A stretch of DNA of 33,015 nt, from the NCBI GenBank assembly GCA_902785115.1, contig CACZXQ010000013.1:11510-44524 (forward strand). Direction: 5' to 3'. This document shows, one piece after another, positions 1 to 8,073 of this stretch (positions are counted from its first letter, which is position 1; every line of letters begins with the position of its first letter). The translations under genes and the position numbers were made by a program. A model generated the notes under the pieces. That model had not been told where the DNA came from. It worked only from the letters and a program-made list of their open reading frames with translations, and made no database searches. This DNA is from Oscillospiraceae bacterium. GTDB lineage: Bacteria; Bacillota; Clostridia; Oscillospirales; Oscillospiraceae.

Positions 1-43
1 GGACGCAAAAAAGAACGCTCTGCGATAAAGGACGGTTATTTTT

Positions 44-1597
44 ATGTTGAAACTTCTCTTTGCCAGCGCAAGCTCCGCCTGCTTGGAACTGCAGAACGAG
101 CTGCCATACTACGCGCCGGAAAGTTTTACCGTGCTCCTGAACGGGCAGGAGCAATATAACTGTGACACCAATGTGTTTTCTCTCTTTTCCCTTACGCCGG
201 ATACGGACTATACCGTGTCTCTCGTCGGCCGGGAGCTGTGTGAGGAGCTGTCGTTCCGCACCGCGCGGGAAAGCTGCGCCCTGAACGTGCGCGACTTCGG
301 CGCGATCGGTGACGGCGAGCATGACGACACGCAGGCGGTGCAGACTGCGATCTTCTACCTGCCGAAGCATGCGCGTCTCGTGTTCCCCGAAGGGCGCTAT
401 CTCTGCCGACCGCTTACGCTCAAGAGCCATATCACCCTGGAGCTAAATAAGAATGCGACGCTCCTCGGCTGGGCAAATCGGGAGGATTATCCCATTGTGC
501 CCGGTGAAGTAACAGGTCTTGGCGGCGAAGAAGTCTATTTCGGCGGCTTCGAGGGCAAGCCGGTGACCATGTACCAGTCCCTGATCACCGCCCAGTATGC
601 CGAGGACATCTGCATCGTCGGTGAGGGGACGGTGGACGGGAACGCCCAGAACACGGATTTCTGGACCGCCTACCGGGAGTTTCCCACATCCCGCCCGCGG
701 CTGATGTTCTTCAACCGCTGCGAGAATGTGACGCTGCACGGCGTTCATGCCTGCAACTCCCCCTCCTGGCAGCTGCACCCGCATTATTCCAAAAACATCG
801 GCATCTACGATGTGAAAATTTCCGCTCCGAAGGTGAGTCCGAACACGGATGCCATCGACCCGGAGTCCTGCGACGGCGTGAACATCATCGGCTGCCGCTT
901 CTCGGTGGGGGATGACTGCATCGCCATCAAGTCCAGCAAGATCGAGCTGGGGATGAAGCTGAATGTCCCCGCCGACCACCACACGATCCGCAACTGCCTC
1001 ATGGATCACGGCCACGGCGGCGTGACCCTCGGCAGCGAGATCGGCGCGGGGGTGCGCAACCTCACCGTAAGCCACTGCGTCTTCCACGGTACGGATCGCG
1101 GCCTTCGCATCAAGAGCCGCCGCGGGCGCGGCAAAAACTGCCGCATCGACGATGTGCTGTTCGAGAACATCCGCATGGAGGGGGTCCTGACCCCCATCGT
1201 CATCAACCTCTGGTACAATTGCTGCGACCCCGACAGCGAGAGCGAGTATGTCTGGTCGCGTGAGCATCTGCCGGTGGACGACCGGACGCCCTACATGGGC
1301 AGCTTCTGCTTTAAAAATATGGACTGCAGCGACGCGGAGATCGCCGCCTGCTACATTGATGGTCTGCCCGAGGCACCGATCGAGTCGGTAACGCTCCAGA
1401 ACATCTCCGTGCGCTTTGCCGAAAACGCAAAGCCCGGCATCCCCATTATGGAAAACTTCGCCAAAGAGCGCTGCAAGCTCGGTTTTTATCTCGACAATGT
1501 GCGCCGCATCTGCCTGGAGAATGTGAACATCGAAGGCGAGGAGGGCGACAAGCTGATCGCAAATCATTACGACAGTTTAGAGGCCAACGGACTTTAA
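44..1597 (+). CDS. GH28 exo-polygalacturonase-like glycoside hydrolase, cytoplasmic
   Basis: A 517-residue polygalacturonase-family (GH28) right-handed beta-helix enzyme, expected to hydrolyse galacturonic acid from oligogalacturonides. Residues 1-75 look like the fibronectin-III-like domain seen in exo-acting members. The helix starts near residue 82 (NVRDFGAIGDG). All four GH28 motifs are present: NTD at 267-269, DD at 290-291, GHGG at 323-326 and RIK at 355-357, giving catalytic candidates D269, D290, D291, H324, R355 and K357. There is no signal peptide, so it probably acts on imported oligomers in the cytoplasm. The ATG follows an AAAGGA-type ribosome site. The GH105 gene starts 14 bases after its stop, which suggests one transcript. 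Rhamnogalacturonan or xylogalacturonan specificity cannot be excluded from sequence alone. Confidence 0.9.
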   Translation: MLKLLFASASSACLELQNELPYYAPESFTVLLNGQEQYNCDTNVFSLFSLTPDTDYTVSLVGRELCEELSFRTARESCALNVRDFGAIGDGEHDDTQAVQTAIFYLPKHARLVFPEGRYLCRPLTLKSHITLELNKNATLLGWANREDYPIVPGEVTGLGGEEVYFGGFEGKPVTMYQSLITAQYAEDICIVGEGTVDGNAQNTDFWTAYREFPTSRPRLMFFNRCENVTLHGVHACNSPSWQLHPHYSKNIGIYDVKISAPKVSPNTDAIDPESCDGVNIIGCRFSVGDDCIAIKSSKIELGMKLNVPADHHTIRNCLMDHGHGGVTLGSEIGAGVRNLTVSHCVFHGTDRGLRIKSRRGRGKNCRIDDVLFENIRMEGVLTPIVINLWYNCCDPDSESEYVWSREHLPVDDRTPYMGSFCFKNMDCSDAEIAACYIDGLPEAPIESVTLQNISVRFAENAKPGIPIMENFAKERCKLGFYLDNVRRICLENVNIEGEEGDKLIANHYDSLEANGL

Positions 1598-1611
1598 GTG
1601 AGGTGCTGAGT

Positions 1612-2736
1612 ATGTATGAAAAAATCGACGCCTATGTACAGCGCCTGATCCGCGAGTCCACGCCGGAATACACGGTGTGGAACATCGAAAAGGTGCGCCA
1701 GGGGAAGCCCGCCAGCTGGAACTATATCGACGGCTGCATGATGACCGCGCTGCTGTCCATGAGCGAGATCACCGGCGACAGCCAGTACGCCGATTTTGCC
1801 GAGCATTACATCGACTGGTTCGTGCAGGAGGATGGCAGCATCCGCAGTTATGAGCAGGAGACCTATAATCTCGACGATCTCAACGAAGGGCGTGTGCTTT
1901 TCCCGCTCTATGCCGCCACCGGAAAGGAAAAATACAAAAAAGCCGCCGAGCTTCTGCATCGGCAGCTTGTGAACCAGCCCCGTACCTTTGAGGGGAACTT
2001 CTGGCACAAGGCCATCTATCCCAATCAGGTCTGGCTGGACGGACTGTATATGGCGCAGCCCTTCTATGCCATGTATGTGAAGAACCTGGGCAACGGCGAT
2101 TATTCCGACACCCTGCGCCAGATCGAGACCGTACGCGCACGGATGCGCGATGATGTGAGCGGTCTTTATTACCACGGCTATGACGCGAGCCGCAAGGCCT
2201 TCTGGGCTGACCCAGAGACCGGGCGCTCGAAGAACTTCTGGCTGCGCAGCATCGGCTGGTTTGCCGTGGCGCTGGCGGATCTCTGCGAGATTTTGCCGGA
2301 GGGCGAAGACAATGAGAAGCTTCGCGCCATCTTCCGCGAACTGATGGAGGGCGCCGCCCGCTGGAGCGATCCTGAAACCGGCCTCTACTGGCAGGTCGTC
2401 GATCAGGGCGGCCGCGAGGGCAACTACCTCGAAACCAGCGGCAGCAGCATGCTCGCCTATGCGATGCTCAAGGGCGCGCGCCTGGGTGTGCTGGAGAAAG
2501 AATATGCCGCAAAAGGCGAGAAGACCTTCCGCGGCATTGTGGATCGCTATCTATCCTTCACGGATGGGGAGCTGAATCTGGGCGGCATCTGCCTGGTGGC
2601 GGGTCTCGGCCCGGAGAACAACCGCCGCCGTGACGGTTCCTATGAATACTACATTTCCGAGCCGGTGGTGCAAAATGACGCCAAAGGCGTGGCGCCCTTC
2701 CTGCTGGCCTATACCGAGATCAAGCGTTTGGGCTGA
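1612..2736 (+). CDS. GH105 unsaturated galacturonyl/rhamnogalacturonyl hydrolase
   Basis: A 374-residue (alpha/alpha)6-barrel glycoside hydrolase of the YteR/YesR type. It removes the 4,5-unsaturated uronic acid that pectate or rhamnogalacturonan lyases leave at the non-reducing end. The released unsaturated uronate rearranges to the KduI substrate. The catalytic Asp lies in WLDGLYM at D143, with H132 in the preceding WHKAIYP segment. No signal peptide is present, so it is cytoplasmic. The ATG at 1612 is preferred over an in-frame GTG at 1603 because GAGG lies about eight bases before the ATG, whereas the GTG overlaps that ribosome site. The gene ends five bases from the stop of the convergent araC-type gene, with no obvious terminator between them. 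Confidence 0.9.
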   Translation: MYEKIDAYVQRLIRESTPEYTVWNIEKVRQGKPASWNYIDGCMMTALLSMSEITGDSQYADFAEHYIDWFVQEDGSIRSYEQETYNLDDLNEGRVLFPLYAATGKEKYKKAAELLHRQLVNQPRTFEGNFWHKAIYPNQVWLDGLYMAQPFYAMYVKNLGNGDYSDTLRQIETVRARMRDDVSGLYYHGYDASRKAFWADPETGRSKNFWLRSIGWFAVALADLCEILPEGEDNEKLRAIFRELMEGAARWSDPETGLYWQVVDQGGREGNYLETSGSSMLAYAMLKGARLGVLEKEYAAKGEKTFRGIVDRYLSFTDGELNLGGICLVAGLGPENNRRRDGSYEYYISEPVVQNDAKGVAPFLLAYTEIKRLG

Positions 2737-2741
2737 GGCGC

Positions 2742-3530
2742 TTATACCGGGAGCTTGATGCTTTCGCGGTCCGGCGCGTCCTCTTCGCTCTCCCGCGGCC
2801 GGTTCTGATACTGCTGCGGAGAAAGGCCGAACTTGGCGCGGAAAACACGCGAAAAGTACAGCGGCTCGTGAAAACCGCAGAGATGCGCGATCTCGGAGAT
2901 GCTCAGCTGCTCCTTCAGCCCGCCGTCCAGCCGCTCCGCCGCGGCCTGCAGACGGGTGTCATTGAGAAAGCGCAGCGGCGTCTGCCCAACCTCGCTCTTG
3001 AAGAGCTTGCGCAGATAGTCGTAGTTAAAGGGCAGGGAGCGCAGATACCGCTCCAGCTCAAAACTCTCATCCGGGTAGTTTAGGATGATCGTGCGTTCGA
3101 TCTCCTCCACTACAGCGCTGCGCTTGGGCGCTTCCAGGTTTGCCAGAAGCTGAAAGACGATGAGGTTTGCGTAAGCCGCGAGCAGCGCGCTCTGCTTGCC
3201 GGGGTCGGCGCCGAAGTGATAGAAGGCGGCGGTGAAAGCGTCCAGAATGAAGTGGTTGCTGTCATCCCGGATCAAGGTCGGCGTGCGGATCGGCAGCGAC
3301 GCGCCGCGCATATTCAAATGAATGTTGGTAAAGCCCTGTTTGCTCTCATTGTGATGGGACACGAGCGGCGGTATGATGACGACATCCCCTGTCTGGTAAG
3401 GCATGGTATAGTCCTCAAATACCATCTGTCCCTCACCGCTCGTGCAGTAGATAAATTCCCAGCTTCTGTGCTTGTGAGGGGAGACGTTGTAAGTCAGCAG
3501 GTGCTTTCCTGCATATATAATCTCGTTCAA
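2742..3530 (-). CDS. AraC/XylS-family regulator of the pectin locus
   Basis: A 262-residue regulator. The N-terminal half is a cupin-like ligand-binding region (HKHRSWEFIYCTSGEG, then a GDVVIIPP turn). The C-terminal roughly 100 residues contain the two helix-turn-helices of the AraC family, including the signature ISEIAHLCGFHEPLYFSRVF. The start is TTG at 3528-3530. It has a strong GGAAGGAG ribosome site nine bases upstream and no suitable in-frame ATG. It sits between the GH28/GH105 pair and the divergent ABC-ATPase/kdu/uxa genes, so it probably senses a uronate-derived inducer and controls both. The inducer cannot be read from sequence. Confidence 0.9.
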   Translation of the reverse strand: MNEIIYAGKHLLTYNVSPHKHRSWEFIYCTSGEGQMVFEDYTMPYQTGDVVIIPPLVSHHNESKQGFTNIHLNMRGASLPIRTPTLIRDDSNHFILDAFTAAFYHFGADPGKQSALLAAYANLIVFQLLANLEAPKRSAVVEEIERTIILNYPDESFELERYLRSLPFNYDYLRKLFKSEVGQTPLRFLNDTRLQAAAERLDGGLKEQLSISEIAHLCGFHEPLYFSRVFRAKFGLSPQQYQNRPRESEEDAPDRESIKLPV

Positions 3531-3553
3531 GCGGGATCACTCCTTCCAGCAGC

Positions 3554-3559
3554 ATTATA
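3554..3559 (-). promoter_or_regulatory. Minus-strand -10 box of the araC-type gene
   Basis: The 95-base divergent spacer 3531-3625 contains a perfect TATAAT on the minus strand. Its -35 is weak (GACAAA at 18-base spacing or TGGACA at 20), so an activator or autoregulation is plausible. The implied leader is short, under 20 bases, with the ribosome site close to the transcript start. No convincing plus-strand promoter was found for the divergent ATPase gene; a TTGTCC near 3579 has only a poor -10. Confidence 0.45.
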
Positions 3560-3625
3560 TTAGCAAATCATATCCGTTTTGTCCATAACGAAAGAAAGTT
3601 TTCATACGATCAAGGGGGATTAAAA

Positions 3626-4705
3626 ATGGCCTATTTAACGCTGAAAAACATCAACAAGATCTATCCGAACGGCTTCCACGCGGTACACGATTTCAATCTT
3701 GAGATGGAGAAGGGCGAATTCATCGTGTTCGTCGGACCCTCCGGCTGCGGCAAGTCCACCACACTGCGCATGATCGCGGGGCTGGAGGACATCTCCAACG
3801 GTGAATTCCTGATCGACGGCAAGCGCGCCAACGAGCAGGGCCCGCGTGAGCGCGGCGTTGCGATGGTGTTCCAGAGCTACGCGCTCTATCCCCAGATGAG
3901 CGTTTATGACAACATCGCCTTCGGTCTGGAGCTGCAGGGCGCCGATGAGGATTACATCGACGAGAAGGTGCGCAACACCGCCCGCATCCTCGGCCTGACC
4001 GATTATCTCGACCGTCTCCCCAGAGCGCTCTCCGGCGGCCAGCGCCAGCGTGTCGCCATTGGCCGCGCGCTGATCCGGAAGGTCGGCATCTTCCTGATGG
4101 ACGAGCCTCTGAGTAACCTTGACGCCAAGCAGCGCGTCACCATGCGCTCCGAGATCACGCAGATCCACCGCGAGACCGGCGCCACCACCATCTACGTCAC
4201 CCATGACCAGACCGAGGCCATGACCATGGCTGACCGCATCGTCGTCATGAAGGACGGCTATGTGCAGCAGGTCGGCACGCCCCGTGAGCTGTACTTCGAC
4301 CCCGTGAACGTCTTCGTAGCGGGCTTCATCGGTGAGCCGCCGATGAACTTCGTGCGCGGCAAGGTCAAGGGCGGCAAGCTCGACTTCGGCGGCACCGCCA
4401 TCGACCTCAAGCACAAGCTGGGTGACAAGCTCGCAAAGTACGAGGGCAAGGAGATCGTTTTCGGCTTCCGTCCCGAATCCATCAAGCTGGGCGAGCATAA
4501 GGAGTCCTACGTTCTGAACGCGGGCGTGGAGCTGACCGAGATGCTGGGCGACAACACCAACGTCTACATCGAGATGGGTGAGCTGCACTCCATCCTGAAG
4601 GTCGATCCGCACGACACCCCCGAGGTGGACAGCAAGATCACCTTCTCCATCCCCTATGAGAACGTGTATCTCTTCGACGGCGAGACCGAAAAAGTTATCA
4701 AATAA
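3626..4705 (+). CDS. MsmK/UgpC-type sugar ABC transporter ATPase
   Basis: A 359-residue ATPase of the MalK/MsmK/UgpC class that powers CUT1 carbohydrate importers at the inner face of the membrane. Visible motifs are Walker A GPSGCGKST at 37-45, Q-loop Q83, signature LSGGQ at 135-139, Walker B ending in DE at 159-160 and switch H193. The C-terminal roughly 120 residues form the OB/TOBE regulatory domain of this class. The start follows a GGGGG-rich ribosome site. No permease or binding-protein gene lies next to it, so it is probably a shared ATPase serving uronate/oligogalacturonide importers encoded elsewhere. Placement at the head of the kdu/uxa genes suggests co-induction. Confidence 0.93.
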   Translation: MAYLTLKNINKIYPNGFHAVHDFNLEMEKGEFIVFVGPSGCGKSTTLRMIAGLEDISNGEFLIDGKRANEQGPRERGVAMVFQSYALYPQMSVYDNIAFGLELQGADEDYIDEKVRNTARILGLTDYLDRLPRALSGGQRQRVAIGRALIRKVGIFLMDEPLSNLDAKQRVTMRSEITQIHRETGATTIYVTHDQTEAMTMADRIVVMKDGYVQQVGTPRELYFDPVNVFVAGFIGEPPMNFVRGKVKGGKLDFGGTAIDLKHKLGDKLAKYEGKEIVFGFRPESIKLGEHKESYVLNAGVELTEMLGDNTNVYIEMGELHSILKVDPHDTPEVDSKITFSIPYENVYLFDGETEKVIK

Positions 4706-4715
4706 GGAGAAAGCT

Positions 4716-5558
4716 ATGGATATTCGCTATTCCACCGGCCCGAATGACGTAAAACGCTATACCACCGAGGAACTCCGCAAGGAGTTTCTGATCGAGAATC
4801 TCTATGTGGCAGACCAGGTCGTCGCCGTGTACAGCCATGTGGACCGCATGGTCACGCTCGGCTGTATGCCCGTGCAGGAGACCGTCTCCATCGACAAGGG
4901 CATCGACATCTGGTCGAACTTCGGCACGAAGTTCTTCCTGGAGCGCCGCGAGATCGGCATCTTCAACATCGGCGGCGCCGGCAAGATCAGTGTGGACGGC
5001 ACGGTGTACGAGCTGGGCTACAAGGACTGCCTGTACATCACCATGGGCGCGAAGGAGGTCTACTTCTCCAGCGACGACGCTTCCAAGCCCGCCAAGTTCT
5101 ATATGGTCTCCGCCCCGGCGCACAGAAGCTATGAGACCCGGCTTCTCAAGCTGGCGGACGCCAACAAGCGCCCCTGCGGCGACGCGGCGCTGTCCAACAA
5201 GCGCGTCATCAACCAGTTCATCCATCCGGCTGTCCTCCCGACCTGCCAGCTCTCCATGGGCATGACCGTGCTCGAGTCCGGCAGCGTCTGGAACACCATG
5301 CCCGCCCACACCCACGAGCGCCGCATGGAGGTCTATATGTACTTTGAAGTGCCTGAGGATCAGGTCGTGTTCCACATGATGGGGCAGGGGCAGGAGACCC
5401 GCCACATCGTCATGACCAACGAGCAGGCGGTCATCTCCCCGTCCTGGTCGATCCACGCGGGCGCCGGCACCTCCAACTACACCTTTATCTGGGCCATGGG
5501 CGGCGAGAACCAGGAGTTCGACGACATGGACACGATTCCCACGAATAAACTGAAATAA
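4716..5558 (+). CDS. kduI: 5-dehydro-4-deoxy-D-glucuronate isomerase
   Basis: A 280-residue cupin-fold isomerase, the usual KduI length. It converts 5-keto-4-deoxyuronate, the rearranged product of GH105, to 2,5-diketo-3-deoxygluconate. The zinc site is visible as H198 and H200 in AHTHERRMEVY, E205 in the same segment, and H247 in SWSIHAG. The ATG at 4716 follows TAAGGAG of the ATPase gene end, ten bases after that stop, and matches the family N-terminus (MDIRYSTGPNDVKRY). It is followed 18 bases later by kduD, which takes its product. Confidence 0.96.
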   Translation: MDIRYSTGPNDVKRYTTEELRKEFLIENLYVADQVVAVYSHVDRMVTLGCMPVQETVSIDKGIDIWSNFGTKFFLERREIGIFNIGGAGKISVDGTVYELGYKDCLYITMGAKEVYFSSDDASKPAKFYMVSAPAHRSYETRLLKLADANKRPCGDAALSNKRVINQFIHPAVLPTCQLSMGMTVLESGSVWNTMPAHTHERRMEVYMYFEVPEDQVVFHMMGQGQETRHIVMTNEQAVISPSWSIHAGAGTSNYTFIWAMGGENQEFDDMDTIPTNKLK

Positions 5559-5576
5559 TTTAGGAGGATGATTGAC

Positions 5577-6377
5577 ATGGACATTATGAAGAGCTTCTCC
5601 CTCGAGGGCAAGGTCGCCCTCATCACCGGCGCATCGCATGGCATCGGCATGGCGATCGCCAACGCCTTTGCCGCCGCCGGTGCGACGGTTTGCTTCAACT
5701 GCTCCAGCGAGAGCTCCAAGCTTCGCGCGCTGGAAGCGTACAAGGCCAACGGCGTTGACGCCCACGGCTATGTCTGCGACGTTTGCGACGAAGAGGCGGT
5801 CAAGGCGCTCGTAGCGCAGATCAAAGAGGAGGTCGGCATCATCGACATTCTCGTGAACAACGCCGGCATCATCAAGCGCATCCCGATGCTCGACATGAGC
5901 GCTGAGGATTTCCGCAAGGTCATCGACGTTGACCTGAACGCCCCGTTCATCGTCTCCAAGGCCGTTATCCCCGGCATGATCGAAAAAGGCCACGGCAAGA
6001 TCATCAACATTTGCTCCATGATGAGCGAGCTGGGGCGTGAGACCGTCTCCGCCTACGCGGCGGCCAAGGGCGGCCTCAAGATGCTCACACGCAACATCTG
6101 CTCCGAGTACGGCGAGTACAACATCCAGTGCAACGGCATCGGCCCCGGCTACATCGCCACCAGCCAGACCGCGCCGCTGCGCGAGCGCCAGCCCGACGGC
6201 AGCCGCCACCCCTTCGATCAGTTCATCATGGCCAAGACCCCCGCTGCCCGCTGGGGCGAGACCGAGGATCTGATGGGTCCGGCCGTCTTCCTCGCTTCCG
6301 ACGCCTCCAACTTCGTCAACGGCCATATCCTGTACGTTGACGGCGGCATCCTGGCCTACTTCGGCAAGCAGCCGTAA
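5577..6377 (+). CDS. kduD: 2-dehydro-3-deoxy-D-gluconate 5-dehydrogenase
   Basis: A 266-residue short-chain dehydrogenase that reduces 2,5-diketo-3-deoxygluconate to 2-keto-3-deoxygluconate with NAD(P)H. It carries the cofactor motif TGASHGIG at 17-24, NNAG at 94-97, and the catalytic Ser147, Tyr160 and Lys164 (YAAAK). The C-terminal segment with HPFDQFIMAKTPAARWG is typical of KduD. ATG 5577 is chosen over ATG 5568 because AGGAGG at 5562-5567 gives a nine-base spacing to 5577 and abuts 5568. Confidence 0.95.
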   Translation: MDIMKSFSLEGKVALITGASHGIGMAIANAFAAAGATVCFNCSSESSKLRALEAYKANGVDAHGYVCDVCDEEAVKALVAQIKEEVGIIDILVNNAGIIKRIPMLDMSAEDFRKVIDVDLNAPFIVSKAVIPGMIEKGHGKIINICSMMSELGRETVSAYAAAKGGLKMLTRNICSEYGEYNIQCNGIGPGYIATSQTAPLRERQPDGSRHPFDQFIMAKTPAARWGETEDLMGPAVFLASDASNFVNGHILYVDGGILAYFGKQP

Positions 6378-6415
6378 TTCGCCGGAAACTCGCTCCGCTC
6401 CTTCCTTCTTCCTCT

Positions 6416-6450
6416 CAAAATCAAATCCGCTTCGCCGGGCTTTGATTTTG
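6416..6450 (+). terminator. Hairpin after kduD, possible attenuator or terminator
   Basis: A 10-base perfect inverted repeat (CAAAATCAAA/TTTGATTTTG) with a 15-base GC-rich loop lies in the 117-base gap between kduD and the esterase gene. The right arm ends in a TTGATTTTG stretch but there is no clean U-tract, so intra-operon attenuation or RNA processing is as likely as full termination. Confidence 0.4.
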
Positions 6451-6494
6451 TATCACTGGGAGCGGTGAATCCCAAGGAAAGAAGGAAGAGCATC

Positions 6495-7274
6495 ATGAAA
6501 ATAGTTCGATTTGACGCAAACGACGCGCCGGTCATAGGTTATTTACACGACGACCATGACCGGCTCGTCGCGCATAAGACGCGCCCGGCGATCGTTATCT
6601 GCGCGAGCGGCGCGTACCGCTGGCTCTCCCCGCGGGAGAAAGACCCCGTGGCGCTGCGCTTTTCGGCGCTGGGTTATCAGTGCTTTTTGATCGACTACGC
6701 GGTCGGGGAGCGGGCAGGGGAGCTTCGCCCGCTGCGGCAGCTTGCCGCGTGTGTCAGCATTCTGCGCGAAAACGCCGAAGTCTGGCACATCGAGCGGGAG
6801 CATATCGCCGTCCTCGGCTTTTCCGCCGGGGGGCACCTCGCCGCAAGCCTCGGCACGCTCTGGCAGCGGGAGGAGCTGGTGTGCAGTCCCGGCTGTAAAC
6901 CCGACGCGCTTGTGTTATGCTATCCCGTGATCACGGCGGGGGACTTTGCCCACCGGGAATCCCTTGCGTATGTGAGCGGGGGAGACGATGCGCTGCGGGA
7001 GCTTTTGAGCCTTGAAAAGCGTGTCACCGCCCAGATGCCGCCCACCTTCCTCTGGCACTGCGTCGGGGACGAGAGTGTGCCGGTGGAAAACGCCCTGCTG
7101 CTCGCCGAGGCGATGCAGAGAGCGGGTGTTGACTATGAATGCCATCTCTTTGCACACGGCGCGCACGGCATCTCCACCTGCACGCAGGAGGTGGAGACGC
7201 CTTATCCCGACATCGCCCCCTGGTTTGACCTTTGCACAAGCTGGCTTAACCGCCAATTTCAATACACAATTTAA
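6495..7274 (+). CDS. Alpha/beta-hydrolase, putative acetylesterase
   Basis: A 259-residue serine hydrolase resembling the Axe1/BD-FAE-type carbohydrate acetylesterases. The nucleophile is in GFSAGG (Ser110). The likely acid is Asp192 in CVGDESVPVENA, and the base is His224 in HGAHGIS. The CASGAYRWLSPREKDP segment near residues 36-50 fits the oxyanion-hole region of such esterases. No signal peptide is seen. Its place between kduD and eda suggests removal of acetyl groups from imported pectic oligosaccharides, but that substrate is inferred from context only. ATG 6495 is chosen over an in-frame GTG 30 bases upstream because a GAAGGAAGAG ribosome site precedes the ATG. Confidence 0.8.
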   Translation: MKIVRFDANDAPVIGYLHDDHDRLVAHKTRPAIVICASGAYRWLSPREKDPVALRFSALGYQCFLIDYAVGERAGELRPLRQLAACVSILRENAEVWHIEREHIAVLGFSAGGHLAASLGTLWQREELVCSPGCKPDALVLCYPVITAGDFAHRESLAYVSGGDDALRELLSLEKRVTAQMPPTFLWHCVGDESVPVENALLLAEAMQRAGVDYECHLFAHGAHGISTCTQEVETPYPDIAPWFDLCTSWLNRQFQYTI

Positions 7275-7289
7275 GGAGGAACTACTGTT

Positions 7290-7931
7290 ATGAATGCTAT
7301 GAATACCGCGATCTCCAAGATCGGCGTTGTGCCGGTCATCAAGCTCAACCACCCCGAGCGCGACGCTGTGGGTCTTGCCAAGGCGCTCTGCGCGGGCGGC
7401 GTGCCTGTTGCCGAGGTCACCTTCCGTGCTGCCGGCGCCGATAAGGCCATCAAGCTCATGAAGGAGGCCTGCCCTGACATGATCGTCGGCGCCGGCACCG
7501 TCACCAACACTGCCCAGATCGACGCCGTGATCGCCGTCGGCGGCGACTTTATCGTCTCCCCGGGCTTCGATCCCGAGATCGTGGCCTACGCCCAGGCCAA
7601 GGGCATCCCCGTGTTCCCCGGCTGCACCACCGCCTCCGAGTATCATCAGGCGCTCAAGTTCGGCCTGGAGCTCATCAAGTTCTTCCCGGCTGAGCAGTCC
7701 GGCGGCCTTGCCAAGATCAAGGCGCTCTCCGCCCCCTTCCCCATGTTCAAGGTCATGCCCACCGGCGGCATCTCGCTCAAGAATCTGAAGGAATACATCT
7801 CCAATCCCGTCATTGCGGCCTGCGGCGGCAGCTACATGGTCACAGCTGACCTCATCGACAACAACAAGTGGGACGAGATCACCGAGCTCTGCAAGAAGTC
7901 CCGCGAGATCGTCGAGGAAGCAAGAGCCTAA
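7290..7931 (+). CDS. eda: 2-keto-3-deoxy-6-phosphogluconate (KDPG) aldolase
   Basis: A 213-residue class I aldolase of the KDPG/KHG family, usual length. It splits KDPG into pyruvate and glyceraldehyde-3-phosphate, the last step of the pathway. The Schiff-base lysine is Lys130 in ELIKFFPAE and the catalytic glutamate is Glu42 in VAEVTFR. The VGAGTV and PTGGI phosphate-binding motifs are present. It starts 15 bases after the esterase stop with a strong AAGGAGGA ribosome site. It precedes the two KDG kinases that make its substrate. Confidence 0.95.
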   Translation: MNAMNTAISKIGVVPVIKLNHPERDAVGLAKALCAGGVPVAEVTFRAAGADKAIKLMKEACPDMIVGAGTVTNTAQIDAVIAVGGDFIVSPGFDPEIVAYAQAKGIPVFPGCTTASEYHQALKFGLELIKFFPAEQSGGLAKIKALSAPFPMFKVMPTGGISLKNLKEYISNPVIAACGGSYMVTADLIDNNKWDEITELCKKSREIVEEARA

Positions 7932-7942
7932 AAACCCCTTCT

Positions 7943-8040
7943 GCCCAGTGCGCGCACTGGGCATCTCCCCCGAGGGGGGAGACATGCGCATGCTTCCCCC
8001 TTTGGGGGAAGTGGCCGAAGGCCGATAGGGGAACCCCGGT
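7943..8040. repeat. Composite palindromic intergenic element
   Basis: The 142-base gap between eda and the first kinase gene is filled by stacked palindromes. They are a perfect 20-base palindrome at 7943-7962, a TCTCCCCC/GGGGGAGA hairpin at 7964-7982, the palindrome CATGCGCATG at 7983-7992, a CTTCCCCC-TTT-GGGGGAAG hairpin at 7993-8011, GGCC-GAA-GGCC near 8013-8023, and GGGG-AA-CCCC near 8030-8037. The CTTCCCCCTTTGGGGGAAG core looks like a dispersed REP/MITE-type element common between Clostridia genes (from memory, not searched). It could also stabilise the mRNA ends. Confidence 0.7.
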
Positions 8041-8073
8041 CGGATTACTGAATAATAAAGGAGAAATGCTGTT

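Noticed and set aside
4698-6326. Very long antisense open frame opposite kduI and kduD
   Set aside because: It is low-complexity in Ala, Val, Gly, His and Asp, has no ribosome site, and is a mirror of GC-rich codon use in the real genes. The same applies to long antisense frames at 443-1567, 6915-8453, 8086-9240, 9161-11080, 11793-13076, 13028-14671, 15297-16910 and 26147-28339.
7943-8040. CRISPR array or riboswitch in the eda-kinase gap
   Set aside because: The palindromes differ from each other and are not regularly spaced, and no conserved riboswitch core was recognised.
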